Of a DNA stretch of 64,000 nucleotides, positions 26,566 through 35,901 are shown one piece after another (within the stretch, counting starts at the first letter, position 1; each line of letters begins with the position of its first letter). The DNA comes from an uncultured Fodinibius sp. Lineage in GTDB: Bacteria > Bacteroidota > Rhodothermia > Balneolales > Balneolaceae. Made by a program: the position numbers and the translations under genes. The notes beneath the pieces are model-generated. The model was not told the DNA's origin and did not search any database. It saw nothing but the letters and a program-made list of their open reading frames with translations. The stretch covers positions 434,001 through 498,000 of the forward strand of contig CAJXOG010000001.1 in the NCBI GenBank assembly GCA_913057775.1. Reading direction: 5' to 3'.

Positions 26566-27935
26566 TCTGATTCTAACTACCAATTATTCGTCGTTGGGAT
26601 TTAGATTTTGTGTTCTAAATAAGCACACAATACAGATTCAAACAAAGGCTAAATGAACAGAAAAATTACCGACCCTTTAGCCCGTTATTTTTGTCTTTGT
26701 TCAGATTAAAAATCAGCAAAGATCGTTATCTGTAGCAAAATCTGTAATTCCCATCATTGGCATTTCTCCATTCTAAAAAAAATTAAGTGGCCATACCTAC
26801 TTTTGCACAATGTTAATGATCTTCACATCGTCAACTACTTTTCAGTGGGAAACCTATTTTAAATGATAATGATACTATTTAGGAAATATAATGCACATAA
26901 TTATATAAATTTAACATAAGATTATTACTATATTTTACTGCATTACAATTACTTACATAAATAATAAAATCCTATGAAAAATTGTCTTGATCATATTTTT
27001 AGCCATTAACTTAAATAATTAAGGGCGATACCATTTGTGTGGAAGGACATTCTAAAACAAATTATTACACCCTATAAACTATTGATATTTATAGCTTTAT
27101 ATATTATACCTTCTATTTTACGGGTCCTACTCCAAAAAATGTGATAAGCAGCACCTAAATAAATTAGGTGTCGCACAATTTGAGCACTATTCCCTCCCTA
27201 AAGTATTTTATAAGTAAATGCTTTAATTCATTATACTCCAGATTAATTCACCCATTTATGTTAAGTATATCGCTACTCTTGACAATCTTATTATATAGTT
27301 CCTTTCTGCATAAGACCCGAATATCTAAATATAATAGTAGCCAACGCTCTAAGTCATTGTCAGCCAATATAATAATGGTACAGCCTACCCAACTCAGCTC
27401 TTTCTCTCTATTTTTATGCCAAATTGCCACATTTAACCATTATCTGTTTCTGAATTAATTATTTGCTCTCATCAACCAAAAAATAAAGACGCTTTCTCCT
27501 CCCCACTCCACTAGAATATCTGAATATAACCTAGGGTATAATTGGGCTTTTGTTTACTAATTTATCAAGCATAATGAATACTCATATTTTCCTCTTTTAA
27601 AATTCCCATTTACTTGATAATAAATCGTTGTTATTCTACCTAAAAATTTTCTACTGGAAGCCAGTTAAAACTTTCTTTTTATTGCAATGAATAATTTTAA
27701 ATCCACCCTCTATAATGGAGCCTACTTCAGGTCATTATTAACGCCCTTAAATCAGAGAAGTTTTGGCCAGTAATCTTTCTATCTGATAAGGTCTTCTCAA
27801 CAGTAAAGGCCCTCCCCCTTCTTGGCTTTTTCGTTTCATACTTCCCTAATATTTTTATTACTATAGGTGATCATGTCAGGTCAACAAATTTAGTTGTGTA
27901 AGTCCAAAATACGTAACACTCAATCTCCTTAGTCA
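26566..27935. other. Long AT-rich intergenic region without a secure gene
   Basis: 1,370 bases, visibly poorer in G+C than its neighbours. Contents seen: a long-loop inverted repeat (26647-26653 with 26676-26682) that could help end tex; a GATAATGATA string at 26865-26874; a possible 35-residue hydrophobic peptide frame at 27037-27144 followed by a hairpin at 27152-27170; and an open but start-less minus frame at 27727-27870. No transposase, RNA gene or terminal repeats recognised. Could be a decayed island. Confidence 0.6.
27037..27144 (+). CDS. Possible small hydrophobic membrane peptide (speculative)
   Basis: A GTG-initiated frame of 35 residues: charged start (VWKDILKQ), one hydrophobic segment of about 18 residues (LLIFIALYIIPSILRVLL), then QKM and a stop. 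The shape resembles small single-span membrane peptides, including type I toxins, but no homologue is recognised, no SD is present, and the frame is short enough to be chance. A 7-bp hairpin begins 7 bases after the stop. Confidence 0.18.
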   Translation: MWKDILKQIITPYKLLIFIALYIIPSILRVLLQKM

Positions 27936-29114
27936 ATGAACTTTCAGCAGCTCACCGAACAATATCATCTGCCTGTTTACAACCGTTATCCCATTACATT
28001 AACCAAAGGTAAGGGGGCCTATGTTTGGGATGATAAAGGCAACAAATATCTCGATGCCCTGGCGGGTATTGCAGTCAATAGTTTGGGACATTGTCATCCC
28101 AATGTTGTGGAAGCAGTACGCGATCAAGTTGGACAGTTAATGCATATCTCCAACTTTTACTACAATAAGCCGCAGGCTCAATTGCTCGAGCTGTTATCCA
28201 ACATTACGGGCCTGGATAAAGGTTTTATATGTAACAGCGGTGGAGAAGCAATGGAAGCTTGTCTTAAAGCGGCTCGCAAATACGGGCAAGCCCACCAGAA
28301 AAAAGGTCCCATATTAACCGTTAGTAATGCCTTTCACGGACGTACAATGGGTACAATATCGATGGGGATGGATAAATATTCAGAGGGCTATGATCCGCTA
28401 TTAGGCGGTTTTCAGCAAATTCCTATGAATGATGTAGGAACGTTGAAACAGAACTTCGATAACGATACGCTTGGAATTGTTATAGAAACTATTCAGGGAT
28501 CGGGTGGACTTCACGTTGCTTCCCAAGAATTTATGGATCTTATTCAACAGCTTTGCAATCATCACAATGCGCTCTTAATTGTTGATGAAGTACAAACCGG
28601 TATTGCACGCACCGGCAAAATGTTTGGCTTTGATCATTATGGAGTACAACCTGATATCATTGGGATGGCCAAAGCAATGGGTGGGGGGTTCCCCATTGGA
28701 GCAATGGTTTGTTCCAATAACGTTGCAGAGACCATGAGTTATGGAGATCATGGGAGCACATATGGGGGAAATCCGTTGGCTTGCGCCGCTTCGTTGGCAG
28801 CATTAAATACTGTTGTTGATGAAAACCTAACGGAACAGGCTGCTGAAAAAGGCAATTTTCTGAAGCAAAAAATAAAAGACTTAAGTACCGACGTCTCCGA
28901 AATTACTGATATTCGAGGACGAGGCCTGATGATTGGCGTAGAACTCTCCTTTGAAGGACGACCGGTTGTAGAAGAGATGATGCATCAGGGAGTGTTATCA
29001 AACTGTACACAAGGTAACGTCATGCGATTAGTGCCACCTCTGGTGATCAAAGAAGAAGGTTTATCAACCTTAGCCGCAGTATTAATCTCAGCAATCAAAA
29101 AAACATCCCCATAA
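27936..29114 (+). CDS. argD: Acetylornithine/succinyldiaminopimelate-type aminotransferase
   Basis: 392-residue class III PLP aminotransferase, full length. Landmarks are G-H-C-H-P at about 51-55, the PLP-phosphate-binding C-N-S-G-G-E-A-M-E-A segment (about 99-108), the D-E-V-Q-T-G-I motif (about 219-225), and PLP Lys in G-M-A-K-A-M-G-G-G (about 248). In family terms it uses glutamate and acts in arginine and/or lysine synthesis. No other arg gene is adjacent, so ArgD versus a related omega-aminotransferase is unresolved. Confidence 0.87.
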   Translation: MNFQQLTEQYHLPVYNRYPITLTKGKGAYVWDDKGNKYLDALAGIAVNSLGHCHPNVVEAVRDQVGQLMHISNFYYNKPQAQLLELLSNITGLDKGFICNSGGEAMEACLKAARKYGQAHQKKGPILTVSNAFHGRTMGTISMGMDKYSEGYDPLLGGFQQIPMNDVGTLKQNFDNDTLGIVIETIQGSGGLHVASQEFMDLIQQLCNHHNALLIVDEVQTGIARTGKMFGFDHYGVQPDIIGMAKAMGGGFPIGAMVCSNNVAETMSYGDHGSTYGGNPLACAASLAALNTVVDENLTEQAAEKGNFLKQKIKDLSTDVSEITDIRGRGLMIGVELSFEGRPVVEEMMHQGVLSNCTQGNVMRLVPPLVIKEEGLSTLAAVLISAIKKTSP

Positions 29115-29176
29115 GGAAAACAAAATGGCGATATTTTTGTTATAGTTACTGCACCAAGAATAATTTAACTACAGCG

Positions 29177-29611
29177 ATGCATCTTAGTAAGTTTTTAATG
29201 GTAGTTTTTGTGGGCGGATGGCTATTGGGAGTACCACTGGTAGGCGCCGCCCAGGAAACCGATACCACACGAATTTCTATTGAACAGGATGAGGAGGCCG
29301 AAGCTCCTCTACAACTGGATCAGCAATACAGCAGATCGGTCTCGGGCGGAGCACTTACCGACATGGGTACCTATAACGTACCTAATTCCACGCAGTATTA
29401 TCACGCTCCCTTTGAGGCGCAAAATGAACTGGATCGGGCGGTGGAAGCCTATCGCAAAGAGATGGAGAAGAACTGGTATTGGCACTTCTTGAGGGCCGTT
29501 AGCCCTTATATTCGGCTACATCTGGGTGTTCGTGATTTTAACAGCCTGCAGATTGTGGGACGTGATAACCCGCTTTTCCAATCCTATCAAAGCAATGAAA
29601 AACGGCAATGA
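29177..29611 (+). CDS. Exported hypothetical protein
   Basis: 144 residues with a signal peptide (hydrophobic about 6-24, cleavage near G-A-A-Q-E). The mature part is acidic at first, then has a helical E-L-D-R-A-V-E-A-Y-R-K-E-M-E-K-N-W-Y-W-H-F segment and a hydrophilic end. No known domain recognised. It lies 62 bases after the aminotransferase gene on the same strand and 10 bases from the end of the convergent threonine aldolase gene. Periplasmic or outer-membrane-associated location is inferred. Confidence 0.75.
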   Translation: MHLSKFLMVVFVGGWLLGVPLVGAAQETDTTRISIEQDEEAEAPLQLDQQYSRSVSGGALTDMGTYNVPNSTQYYHAPFEAQNELDRAVEAYRKEMEKNWYWHFLRAVSPYIRLHLGVRDFNSLQIVGRDNPLFQSYQSNEKRQ

Positions 29612-29621
29612 TATATTGGAA

Positions 29622-30641
29622 TCAGCCAAATAATTGATCAAACACACTCTTTACTTTGTCAAGATCTTCATCCGTGATCTGAAAGTGAAAGGTAGCTCGA
29701 AGCGTTTGAGGCCCAAATGGAACAAGCTTTATGCCTTGCTTAGCCAGCTTTTTTACAGCTTCCCGGGCTGATACGTTCTTGACATCAAAGATCAAAATAT
29801 TGGTTTCTACAGATTCCAAATCGATCGAAAGCCCAGAACATTCATCGATAACTTTTGCCAACTCTTGAGCTCTGCGGTGATCCTCTTTTAGCTTAGGCAG
29901 ATGATACTCTACAGCAAAATCTGCAGCGGCAGCTAAAATTCCGATTTGCCGCATACCTCCGCCCCACATTTTTCGCATGCGTCGTGCCTCGGTAATATTT
30001 TCTTGAGATGAAAGTATCATTGATCCTACCGGTGCACCGAGTCCCTTGCTGAAACAAACAGACATGGTATCAGCAATACGACTATAAAATCTGGGCTCTG
30101 TTTGCGTGGCAGTCATTGCGTTCCAGATACGGGCTCCATCAAGATGCAAAGCCAGATCATTTTGAGTGGCAAAGGCACTAATTGATGCTAACTCTTGCTC
30201 GGTGTAACAGCATCCTCCCCCCTTGTTAGTTGAATTTTCGAGCGCAATAACTTTTGTCTTTGGTTCCCATTCCTGTTGTCCGCGGATGATATCCTGTAGC
30301 AGATCCGCAGAGAGTTTGCCCTTATTTCCTTTCAACGGTCGAAGCAATACCGATGAAAGATGGGAAGCTGCCGTGGATTCATAGTTAAAAATATGACCTT
30401 TTTCCTCAATCAGCACTTCATCACCCTGATTCGTGAGGAGATTAACAGACAACTGGTTCGCCATCGTGCCGCTGGGCGTAAAAAGTCCGGCCTCGAAACC
30501 AAACATATCAGCAATCTTCTCCTCAAGGGCATTCACGGTGGGATCCTCCCCAAACACATCATCCCCAACCTCAGCCTCGGCCATCACTTCCCGCATTTGG
30601 GGCGTTGGAGTCGTTACCGTATCACTTCGTAAATCAATCAT
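29622..30641 (-). CDS. ltaE: Low-specificity L-threonine aldolase
   Basis: 339-residue PLP enzyme cleaving L-threonine or allo-threonine to glycine and acetaldehyde. Starts with the family hallmark [10 protein letters not shown]-x-P-T. The [10 protein letters not shown] motif is at about 27-36, and the PLP Lys is in C-F-S-K-G-L-G-A-P (about 201). It follows the threonine dehydratase gene by 54 bases on the same strand, suggesting joint control of threonine catabolism. Confidence 0.93.
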   Translation of the reverse strand: MIDLRSDTVTTPTPQMREVMAEAEVGDDVFGEDPTVNALEEKIADMFGFEAGLFTPSGTMANQLSVNLLTNQGDEVLIEEKGHIFNYESTAASHLSSVLLRPLKGNKGKLSADLLQDIIRGQQEWEPKTKVIALENSTNKGGGCCYTEQELASISAFATQNDLALHLDGARIWNAMTATQTEPRFYSRIADTMSVCFSKGLGAPVGSMILSSQENITEARRMRKMWGGGMRQIGILAAAADFAVEYHLPKLKEDHRRAQELAKVIDECSGLSIDLESVETNILIFDVKNVSAREAVKKLAKQGIKLVPFGPQTLRATFHFQITDEDLDKVKSVFDQLFG

Positions 30642-30695
30642 AATTCAAATAGAAATTATTGCGTATTTCTTGGAGTATTTACAGTGCGAGCTCTC

Positions 30696-31682
30696 TTATT
30701 TTGTCTTCTCCAGTATGCTGTAAAAGCTCTCCGTATCAATGTTGGTACCACAGACGATAATTCCGACATTTTTATCCATTACTTCATCGGCAAGGGGACC
30801 TGTTGCTGCTGCCAGTGCAGAGGCTCCGGCTGGTTCTACGGCCAGTTTCAGCTCCTCAAACATCATGCGCATGGTCTGTGCCATCTTCAAATCAGTAATA
30901 GTAACAACTTCATCCACAAAGCGCTGGCAGAGTCCAAAGCTATATGGAGCGGCATGTGGAGCCCCCAGACTATCGGCAATAGTATCAACCTCATCAATTT
31001 CGACCGGCTCTCCTGCTGCAAGGCTTTTGCTCATGCTATCAGCACCCACCGGTTCTACCCCATATACCTTGCAATCAGAAATCATCTGTTTAACGGCTGC
31101 TGATATTCCGGCACATAATCCTCCACCACCGATGGGAATAATCACGGCATCTAATTCCGGGACATCCTGGGCAAACTCAAGTCCCACAGTTGCGGTACCC
31201 AGCGCTGTTTGTTCTCCCTCAAAGGGATGAATAAATGCACGATTTTCTTCTTTTTCGATCTCCTTCACGCGATGAAAAGCCTCATGCACATCATCTACCA
31301 ACTCAACTGTTGCGCCATGTGATTTACACTTTTCAACTCGAAATGAATTGGCGGTTTTGGGCATCACCACCTTGGCCGTTGTGCCGAGTGATTTTGCCGC
31401 ATAAGCAACGGCAATGGCATGATTCCCTGCACTTACAGCGGTAACTCCTCTTTTAAGCTGCTCTTCCGTGAGATCCAGCATATTCATCAGCGCGCCGCGT
31501 GGTTTAAAACTACCGGCATACTGGAAGAGCTCCAGCTTCAAAAACAAATTAGTTTCCCTACTCAACAGTTGATCCTTGACATCGCTCTGCCACTGCCAGA
31601 CAGGCGTCCGCCGAACTTTTCCGCCCAGTTTTTCTCGCGCCTGTTCAACCTGTCTCGGAGTTGGAATTTTAATCGTTTCCAT
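30696..31682 (-). CDS. Threonine/serine dehydratase (PLP-dependent ammonia-lyase)
   Basis: 328-residue fold-type II PLP enzyme with PLP Lys in S-F-K-P-R-G-A (about 58-64) and a glycine-rich phosphate-binding loop G-G-G-G-L-C-A-G (about 181-188). It lacks the C-terminal ACT domain of biosynthetic IlvA, so a catabolic TdcB-like enzyme, serine dehydratase or hydroxyaspartate ammonia-lyase are all possible. First gene of a likely two-gene unit with the threonine aldolase. GAGGT directly abuts the ATG, too close to act as a normal SD. Confidence 0.87.
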   Translation of the reverse strand: METIKIPTPRQVEQAREKLGGKVRRTPVWQWQSDVKDQLLSRETNLFLKLELFQYAGSFKPRGALMNMLDLTEEQLKRGVTAVSAGNHAIAVAYAAKSLGTTAKVVMPKTANSFRVEKCKSHGATVELVDDVHEAFHRVKEIEKEENRAFIHPFEGEQTALGTATVGLEFAQDVPELDAVIIPIGGGGLCAGISAAVKQMISDCKVYGVEPVGADSMSKSLAAGEPVEIDEVDTIADSLGAPHAAPYSFGLCQRFVDEVVTITDLKMAQTMRMMFEELKLAVEPAGASALAAATGPLADEVMDKNVGIIVCGTNIDTESFYSILEKTK

Positions 31683-31889
31683 ACCTCAATAATTTTTTAA
31701 GAGTTTATCAGTTTTAGGAACCCATATAAAACCTACTAAAAAAAGCTCAAAGGGAGTTTTACTCCTGTTAAAAGGATTAAACAGTCGGTGCTACAACCAT
31801 CTTGAAACGAAACCTGTGTTTTTAATAAACTATGAGATCTCTCAAATACCTGACAGATTGAAATATCAGTCACTTATCAGTCCTTACAT

Positions 31890-34800
31890 TTACTCTTTTA
31901 TACCGGGCAAACCTCCTGCCGGCTTATCATTGCCCCACCATCGCTCGGGAGCTTTACGTTTACGCGGATAAATCTCATCGAGTGTTTCTCCATTATACAA
32001 ACGGCCATTTTTCATTACCCAGCGGACCGAGTTGGTATTACGGATTTCATTCAACGGATTTTTATCTAAAATAACCAGATCCGCCAACTTACCTTTTTCT
32101 ATAGATCCCAGATCCTGATCTAAACCTAACGACTTTGCTCCAAGTATCGTCGCTACTTTAAGAGCATTGTGATTCGTCATTCCACCGGAATGTACAGCCC
32201 AAAGCTCCCAGTGATATCCGAGTCCCTCCAGCTGACCGTGACTTCCAATACCGCCCCAGCCTCCGGCATCTACAAGATCTTTCATAAACTCTGCGTGCTT
32301 GTAAAAAGCATGCTCATCTTTGGTTGCCCAGAATCCTCGTCGCCGCGATTTCGATGCCAACTCTGCATAAGGAGTAAAGAACGACAACTTGGAATCTTTA
32401 TACGGCTCTTCATTGGCATAAAACCATTCTTCGGCCCATGGACCGCCATAGGTAACCAACAGCGTAGGCGTTACTGCCATCTTGGATTCAGCAACAACCT
32501 CTACGACTTCATCATAAATCGGATACACCGGGAAGTTGTGCTCATGACCGGGATAACCGTCAATAAGCTGATTGAGATTAATTTTCCAGTCCAGTGCTCC
32601 TTCCGTTGTCGGGAGTATTTTCTGCTCTTTGGCCGCCATCAAAATCCACTGGCGCTGCTGGCGGTTACCTGCAATATACATCTTGATATATTTGGTATGA
32701 TAGTACTCACTATATTGCCGCATTACGTCCTTCGCGTGATCCAGATCACGAATATCATATGCCCAATATCCAAGTCCCGGCCCCGTAGAATACACACGCG
32801 GACCAAGCATTTTTCCGGCATTCACCATATCGCTATATGAAAGAACATCCGTAGTGGAGGTCTGCGGATCTCGGGTTGTGGTCACTCCATACGCCAGATT
32901 TGCCCAGTAATTCCAGATCTCATTTTTGTGGATCCCCCACGTCGGCCACATATGCGCATGCGTATCGACCAAGCCGGGAATTATGGTCTTGCCGGAAACA
33001 TTAATACTTTCTGCTCCGGACGGTACATCGAGCGTTCCGGTCATTCCCACCTCGTTAATGCGATTATCTTCAATCAGAATGTCTCCTTTTTCAATGACTT
33101 CACTACCATCCATTGTTATGATGCGAGCTTCTCGCAAAAGCACCACACCTTCGGGCATATCCTGTTCATAAGTAACTTCTATGGCATATTCTTTTGGACT
33201 ATATTCTTCCGGTTCTTCCTCTTCATCCTTCTCGGGCTTTTCTTCCTCGGATTTTTCCTCATCCTTTTCGGCTTCTTTTTCTTGCTCTTCCTCTGCTTTT
33301 TGAGCCACTTTTACGCTGTCTTCAAAGGCTTTGGCCTCATCCAGATCATACACAAAGTGTCCGTTACCGATGGACCAGTGCACCTTACGTCCGCCCGTAT
33401 CCCAGTGTGGAAATTGACCGCCAATCTCAGTGAGTTTTCGAGCGGGAAACTGCGCATTATCAGGATTTGCAACCGATATATCGATTTTTTCACCGACCTC
33501 AGGTACTGTAGCTACATATACTTCATTATTAATCTGCGCCAACGCTTGGTCCCCTTCCGGCGCCATTGTAATCAGTGAGGCTTCGCTTGGCGGATTGTTT
33601 TCCTTTGCTGAAACCGGATGCAAAATGCGCTCTTGGTGCGGCATGCCATTTTGATTCCCAAAACCAGCCGTCGTGATACCAGTCATCTCCAGATACTCTT
33701 TCTCATCGGTGCCGTCCCAACGAATCGAAACCAGCGTATTATCGTCATTGAGATAAATCCGGTCATTATCCTTAACAAAATGCGGGTTAGTTTGGCCGTC
33801 TGCTTTAGCAACCAATGTTGCCTCTCCGCCATCAACGGGAATCCATGAAATTTCATCCAGTGAACCAAAATAAGCACCGGGGCCGAGGCCATCGTGATAA
33901 TCTTCTGCGGCCCCTTTCAGAAAAACAATTCGGTCACTATTGTACGACCATGCCGGGTTTCCGTAAACAGCTGCCTGCTCGGTAAGTCGCTGCAAATTTC
34001 TCCCGTTAGGCCTAACCTTATAAAGATGTCCGCCCTCATCTTCATCCCAGGTTGCAAAAGCAATCCATCTGCCGTTGGGCGACCACGTAGGATGCGCCTC
34101 GGTAACATCCATATCCGTAACGCGACGCGGCGTACCATCGGGAAAGTCCATTACATACAGCTTATTCATAACCGTAAAGGTCAGCTGCTCTCCATCGGGC
34201 GACGGCTCGGCGTCTCTTATTTGCGTTGCGATGGCCTCTTTATCATCGTTGATGGGATAATCGAAATCCAGACGCGGACCAAGCTCAATTTCAGTATCAA
34301 CTGTAAACGGAATCTCTTTTGCTTCTCCGCCATCAATCGGAATACGCCATATTTTTCCACCGTAATAGGCTACCAGCTCTTCGCTATCCGGGGTAAATGA
34401 CATGCCGGGATAAACCCCCATCGTGGCACGGGATTCCTGATCATCGCGCTGAACCGGATACGCCAACCAGCGCTCATCACCATTATCGCGGTTCCGAATT
34501 ACCAGCCCGGTTTGATCTTCATAACGAGATCCGTATACCAACCATTTGCCATCAGGCGAAACAACAGGTGTAAATGCCGAGCCGTATCGAGATGTGATCG
34601 TACTCGTTTCTCCATTTTCGCGGTCATAAACACCTACCTGAAACTGTGGGAGCTGCGCATTGTAATTCCACGCTCCCATCCGCTGTGAATAGTAGATAAA
34701 ACGTCCGTTGGGACTTACCGCCGGATCTATCGTTCGCAAGTTTTCCGGTTCATCAATAAGCTGTACGCCACTTCCCCCATCTTTATGATACATCCATAAT

Positions 34801-35333
34801 TTGTTGGTCAATCCCCCTTTGGCTGCAATGATATAATCACCGTCAGAGGTCCACTCAGCAGAAGGATAACGATTATCCTTGCCCTTGGTAACCTGGTGAA
34901 GCTCTTCTGTCTCCAAATTCATGTACCACACCTCATCCGATCCGTCCCGATCGGAAGTAAAAAGGAGGTTTTTACCATCGGGACTAAACCTCGGATGGGC
35001 ATCAAAGGCCATTCCATCAGTAAGCTGCTCAGCTTCGCCGCCCTTAAAAGGCATCTTATAGATATCTCCCATTAGGTCAAAAGCTATCTGCTGGCCATCC
35101 GGACTCACATCCACTGATATCCAGGTACCTTCTGAAGTGCTTATGTCAATAAGCCGTTCCGCTTCAAGCGGCAGATCAGCCTCTTTCGTCGTAGCAGTAT
35201 CAGTCGTATCAGACTGCAGCGTTAAAAGTGAACTATACGTTACATTCACTGTTTCGAAGCCATCGGCCTGAGCATTCGAAATAGCGACCATCATGCAAAA
35301 AACAATGAGAAGAAGTGATTTAAAAGTATTCAT
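31890..35333 (-). CDS. Secreted beta-propeller/amidohydrolase fusion
   Basis: 1147 residues. Signal peptide (about 1-23), then two TolB/PD40 (WD40-like) propeller blocks (about 50-640) with repeated D-G-x-x-I-x-F and P-x-x-S-P-D-G-x-x-L/I units. A linker at about 675-712 consists almost only of Glu, Lys and Asp. A metal-dependent amidohydrolase domain (about 730-1120) has the metal-binding G-L-V-D-T-H-A-H-M motif and C-terminal G-S-I-E-K-G-K-L-A-D-L-V-I-L-D. Such fusions occur in Bacteroidota and are often annotated as imidazolonepropionase-like or peptidase-like hydrolases; true substrate unknown. Monocistronic on the minus strand. Confidence 0.9.
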   Translation of the reverse strand: MNTFKSLLLIVFCMMVAISNAQADGFETVNVTYSSLLTLQSDTTDTATTKEADLPLEAERLIDISTSEGTWISVDVSPDGQQIAFDLMGDIYKMPFKGGEAEQLTDGMAFDAHPRFSPDGKNLLFTSDRDGSDEVWYMNLETEELHQVTKGKDNRYPSAEWTSDGDYIIAAKGGLTNKLWMYHKDGGSGVQLIDEPENLRTIDPAVSPNGRFIYYSQRMGAWNYNAQLPQFQVGVYDRENGETSTITSRYGSAFTPVVSPDGKWLVYGSRYEDQTGLVIRNRDNGDERWLAYPVQRDDQESRATMGVYPGMSFTPDSEELVAYYGGKIWRIPIDGGEAKEIPFTVDTEIELGPRLDFDYPINDDKEAIATQIRDAEPSPDGEQLTFTVMNKLYVMDFPDGTPRRVTDMDVTEAHPTWSPNGRWIAFATWDEDEGGHLYKVRPNGRNLQRLTEQAAVYGNPAWSYNSDRIVFLKGAAEDYHDGLGPGAYFGSLDEISWIPVDGGEATLVAKADGQTNPHFVKDNDRIYLNDDNTLVSIRWDGTDEKEYLEMTGITTAGFGNQNGMPHQERILHPVSAKENNPPSEASLITMAPEGDQALAQINNEVYVATVPEVGEKIDISVANPDNAQFPARKLTEIGGQFPHWDTGGRKVHWSIGNGHFVYDLDEAKAFEDSVKVAQKAEEEQEKEAEKDEEKSEEEKPEKDEEEEPEEYSPKEYAIEVTYEQDMPEGVVLLREARIITMDGSEVIEKGDILIEDNRINEVGMTGTLDVPSGAESINVSGKTIIPGLVDTHAHMWPTWGIHKNEIWNYWANLAYGVTTTRDPQTSTTDVLSYSDMVNAGKMLGPRVYSTGPGLGYWAYDIRDLDHAKDVMRQYSEYYHTKYIKMYIAGNRQQRQWILMAAKEQKILPTTEGALDWKINLNQLIDGYPGHEHNFPVYPIYDEVVEVVAESKMAVTPTLLVTYGGPWAEEWFYANEEPYKDSKLSFFTPYAELASKSRRRGFWATKDEHAFYKHAEFMKDLVDAGGWGGIGSHGQLEGLGYHWELWAVHSGGMTNHNALKVATILGAKSLGLDQDLGSIEKGKLADLVILDKNPLNEIRNTNSVRWVMKNGRLYNGETLDEIYPRKRKAPERWWGNDKPAGGLPGIKE

Positions 35334-35511
35334 AAAGATCCCGTATTCAATAAGAGTTTAGACGTCAACAAATAACAAGAATATGATAAAAATGGAAACG
35401 AGAAACATTTTTTTACACCTTAGTTACCATTCTGAGCAGTTAAATGTACTATAAAGGCATCCTTTTATTTATCAAAAAGTTTTAGAAACTTACCTTATGA
35501 ACATTAAATAA

Positions 35512-35838
35512 TTGCTATTGAGTGAGAACGAATTACATATCGACGAGCGAAATCACGAACGGGTGCCCACCGTAACCGAACGACTCGCTCATGCTTTGTT
35601 TAGTGCATTTCTCGGATTTGCGCTCATTAATATTATAGCTTTCTGGATGTTCCCCGGTGTTGGCCTTGGAGCAATCTATATGTTTTCCGGTATCCACGCT
35701 GTAACATCAATAGCCAGTAGTTTAACTACGGTTCTTATTTACACGCTCCTAATCTTATTTTTTGTATTCGGATGGTTCCAGGGCAAAAGTTTCACAAACC
35801 GCCTCAAGCATTATATAAACTCGTGGAAGTTTTGGTAG
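35512..35838 (+). CDS. Small two-helix membrane protein, TTG start
   Basis: 108 residues with two membrane segments (about 27-52 and 63-87), a charged N-terminus and a basic C-terminus; no domain recognised. The start is odd. An in-frame ATG at 35497 is followed four codons later by TAA (35509-35511), and the open frame resumes with TTG at 35512 and TTG at 35518. Either a TTG is used or a nonsense change has separated the original start from the gene. Ends 8 bases before a strong terminator shared with the convergent dehydrogenase. Confidence 0.6.
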   Translation: MLLSENELHIDERNHERVPTVTERLAHALFSAFLGFALINIIAFWMFPGVGLGAIYMFSGIHAVTSIASSLTTVLIYTLLILFFVFGWFQGKSFTNRLKHYINSWKFW

Positions 35839-35846
35839 GAAAAATT

Positions 35847-35880
35847 AAAACCCTCAAGAGTTTAAAGTCCTGAGGGTTTT
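35847..35880. terminator. Bidirectional terminator
   Basis: 10-bp perfect stem (35847-35856 with 35871-35880), 14-base loop, A-run before and T-run after. Serves the small membrane protein gene (+) and the 3-hydroxyacyl-CoA dehydrogenase gene (-). Confidence 0.85.
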
Positions 35881-35901
35881 TAAATCTATAAAAACGGTGT
35901 C

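Noticed and set aside
26865-26880. Fur-box-like string GATAATGATACTATTT
   Set aside because: Only about two thirds of the consensus, in AT-rich DNA, and no iron gene follows.
27168-27458. 96-codon plus-strand frame and an overlapping 60-codon minus frame (27248-27430) in the AT-rich gap
   Set aside because: The plus frame needs a GTG start, neither has an SD or recognisable domain, and they mask each other; likely chance or relic.
30739-31230. 163-codon plus-strand frame
   Set aside because: Antisense to the threonine dehydratase gene; low-complexity Ser/Pro translation.
32169-32840. 223-codon plus-strand frame
   Set aside because: Antisense shadow of the amidohydrolase domain at 31890-35333.
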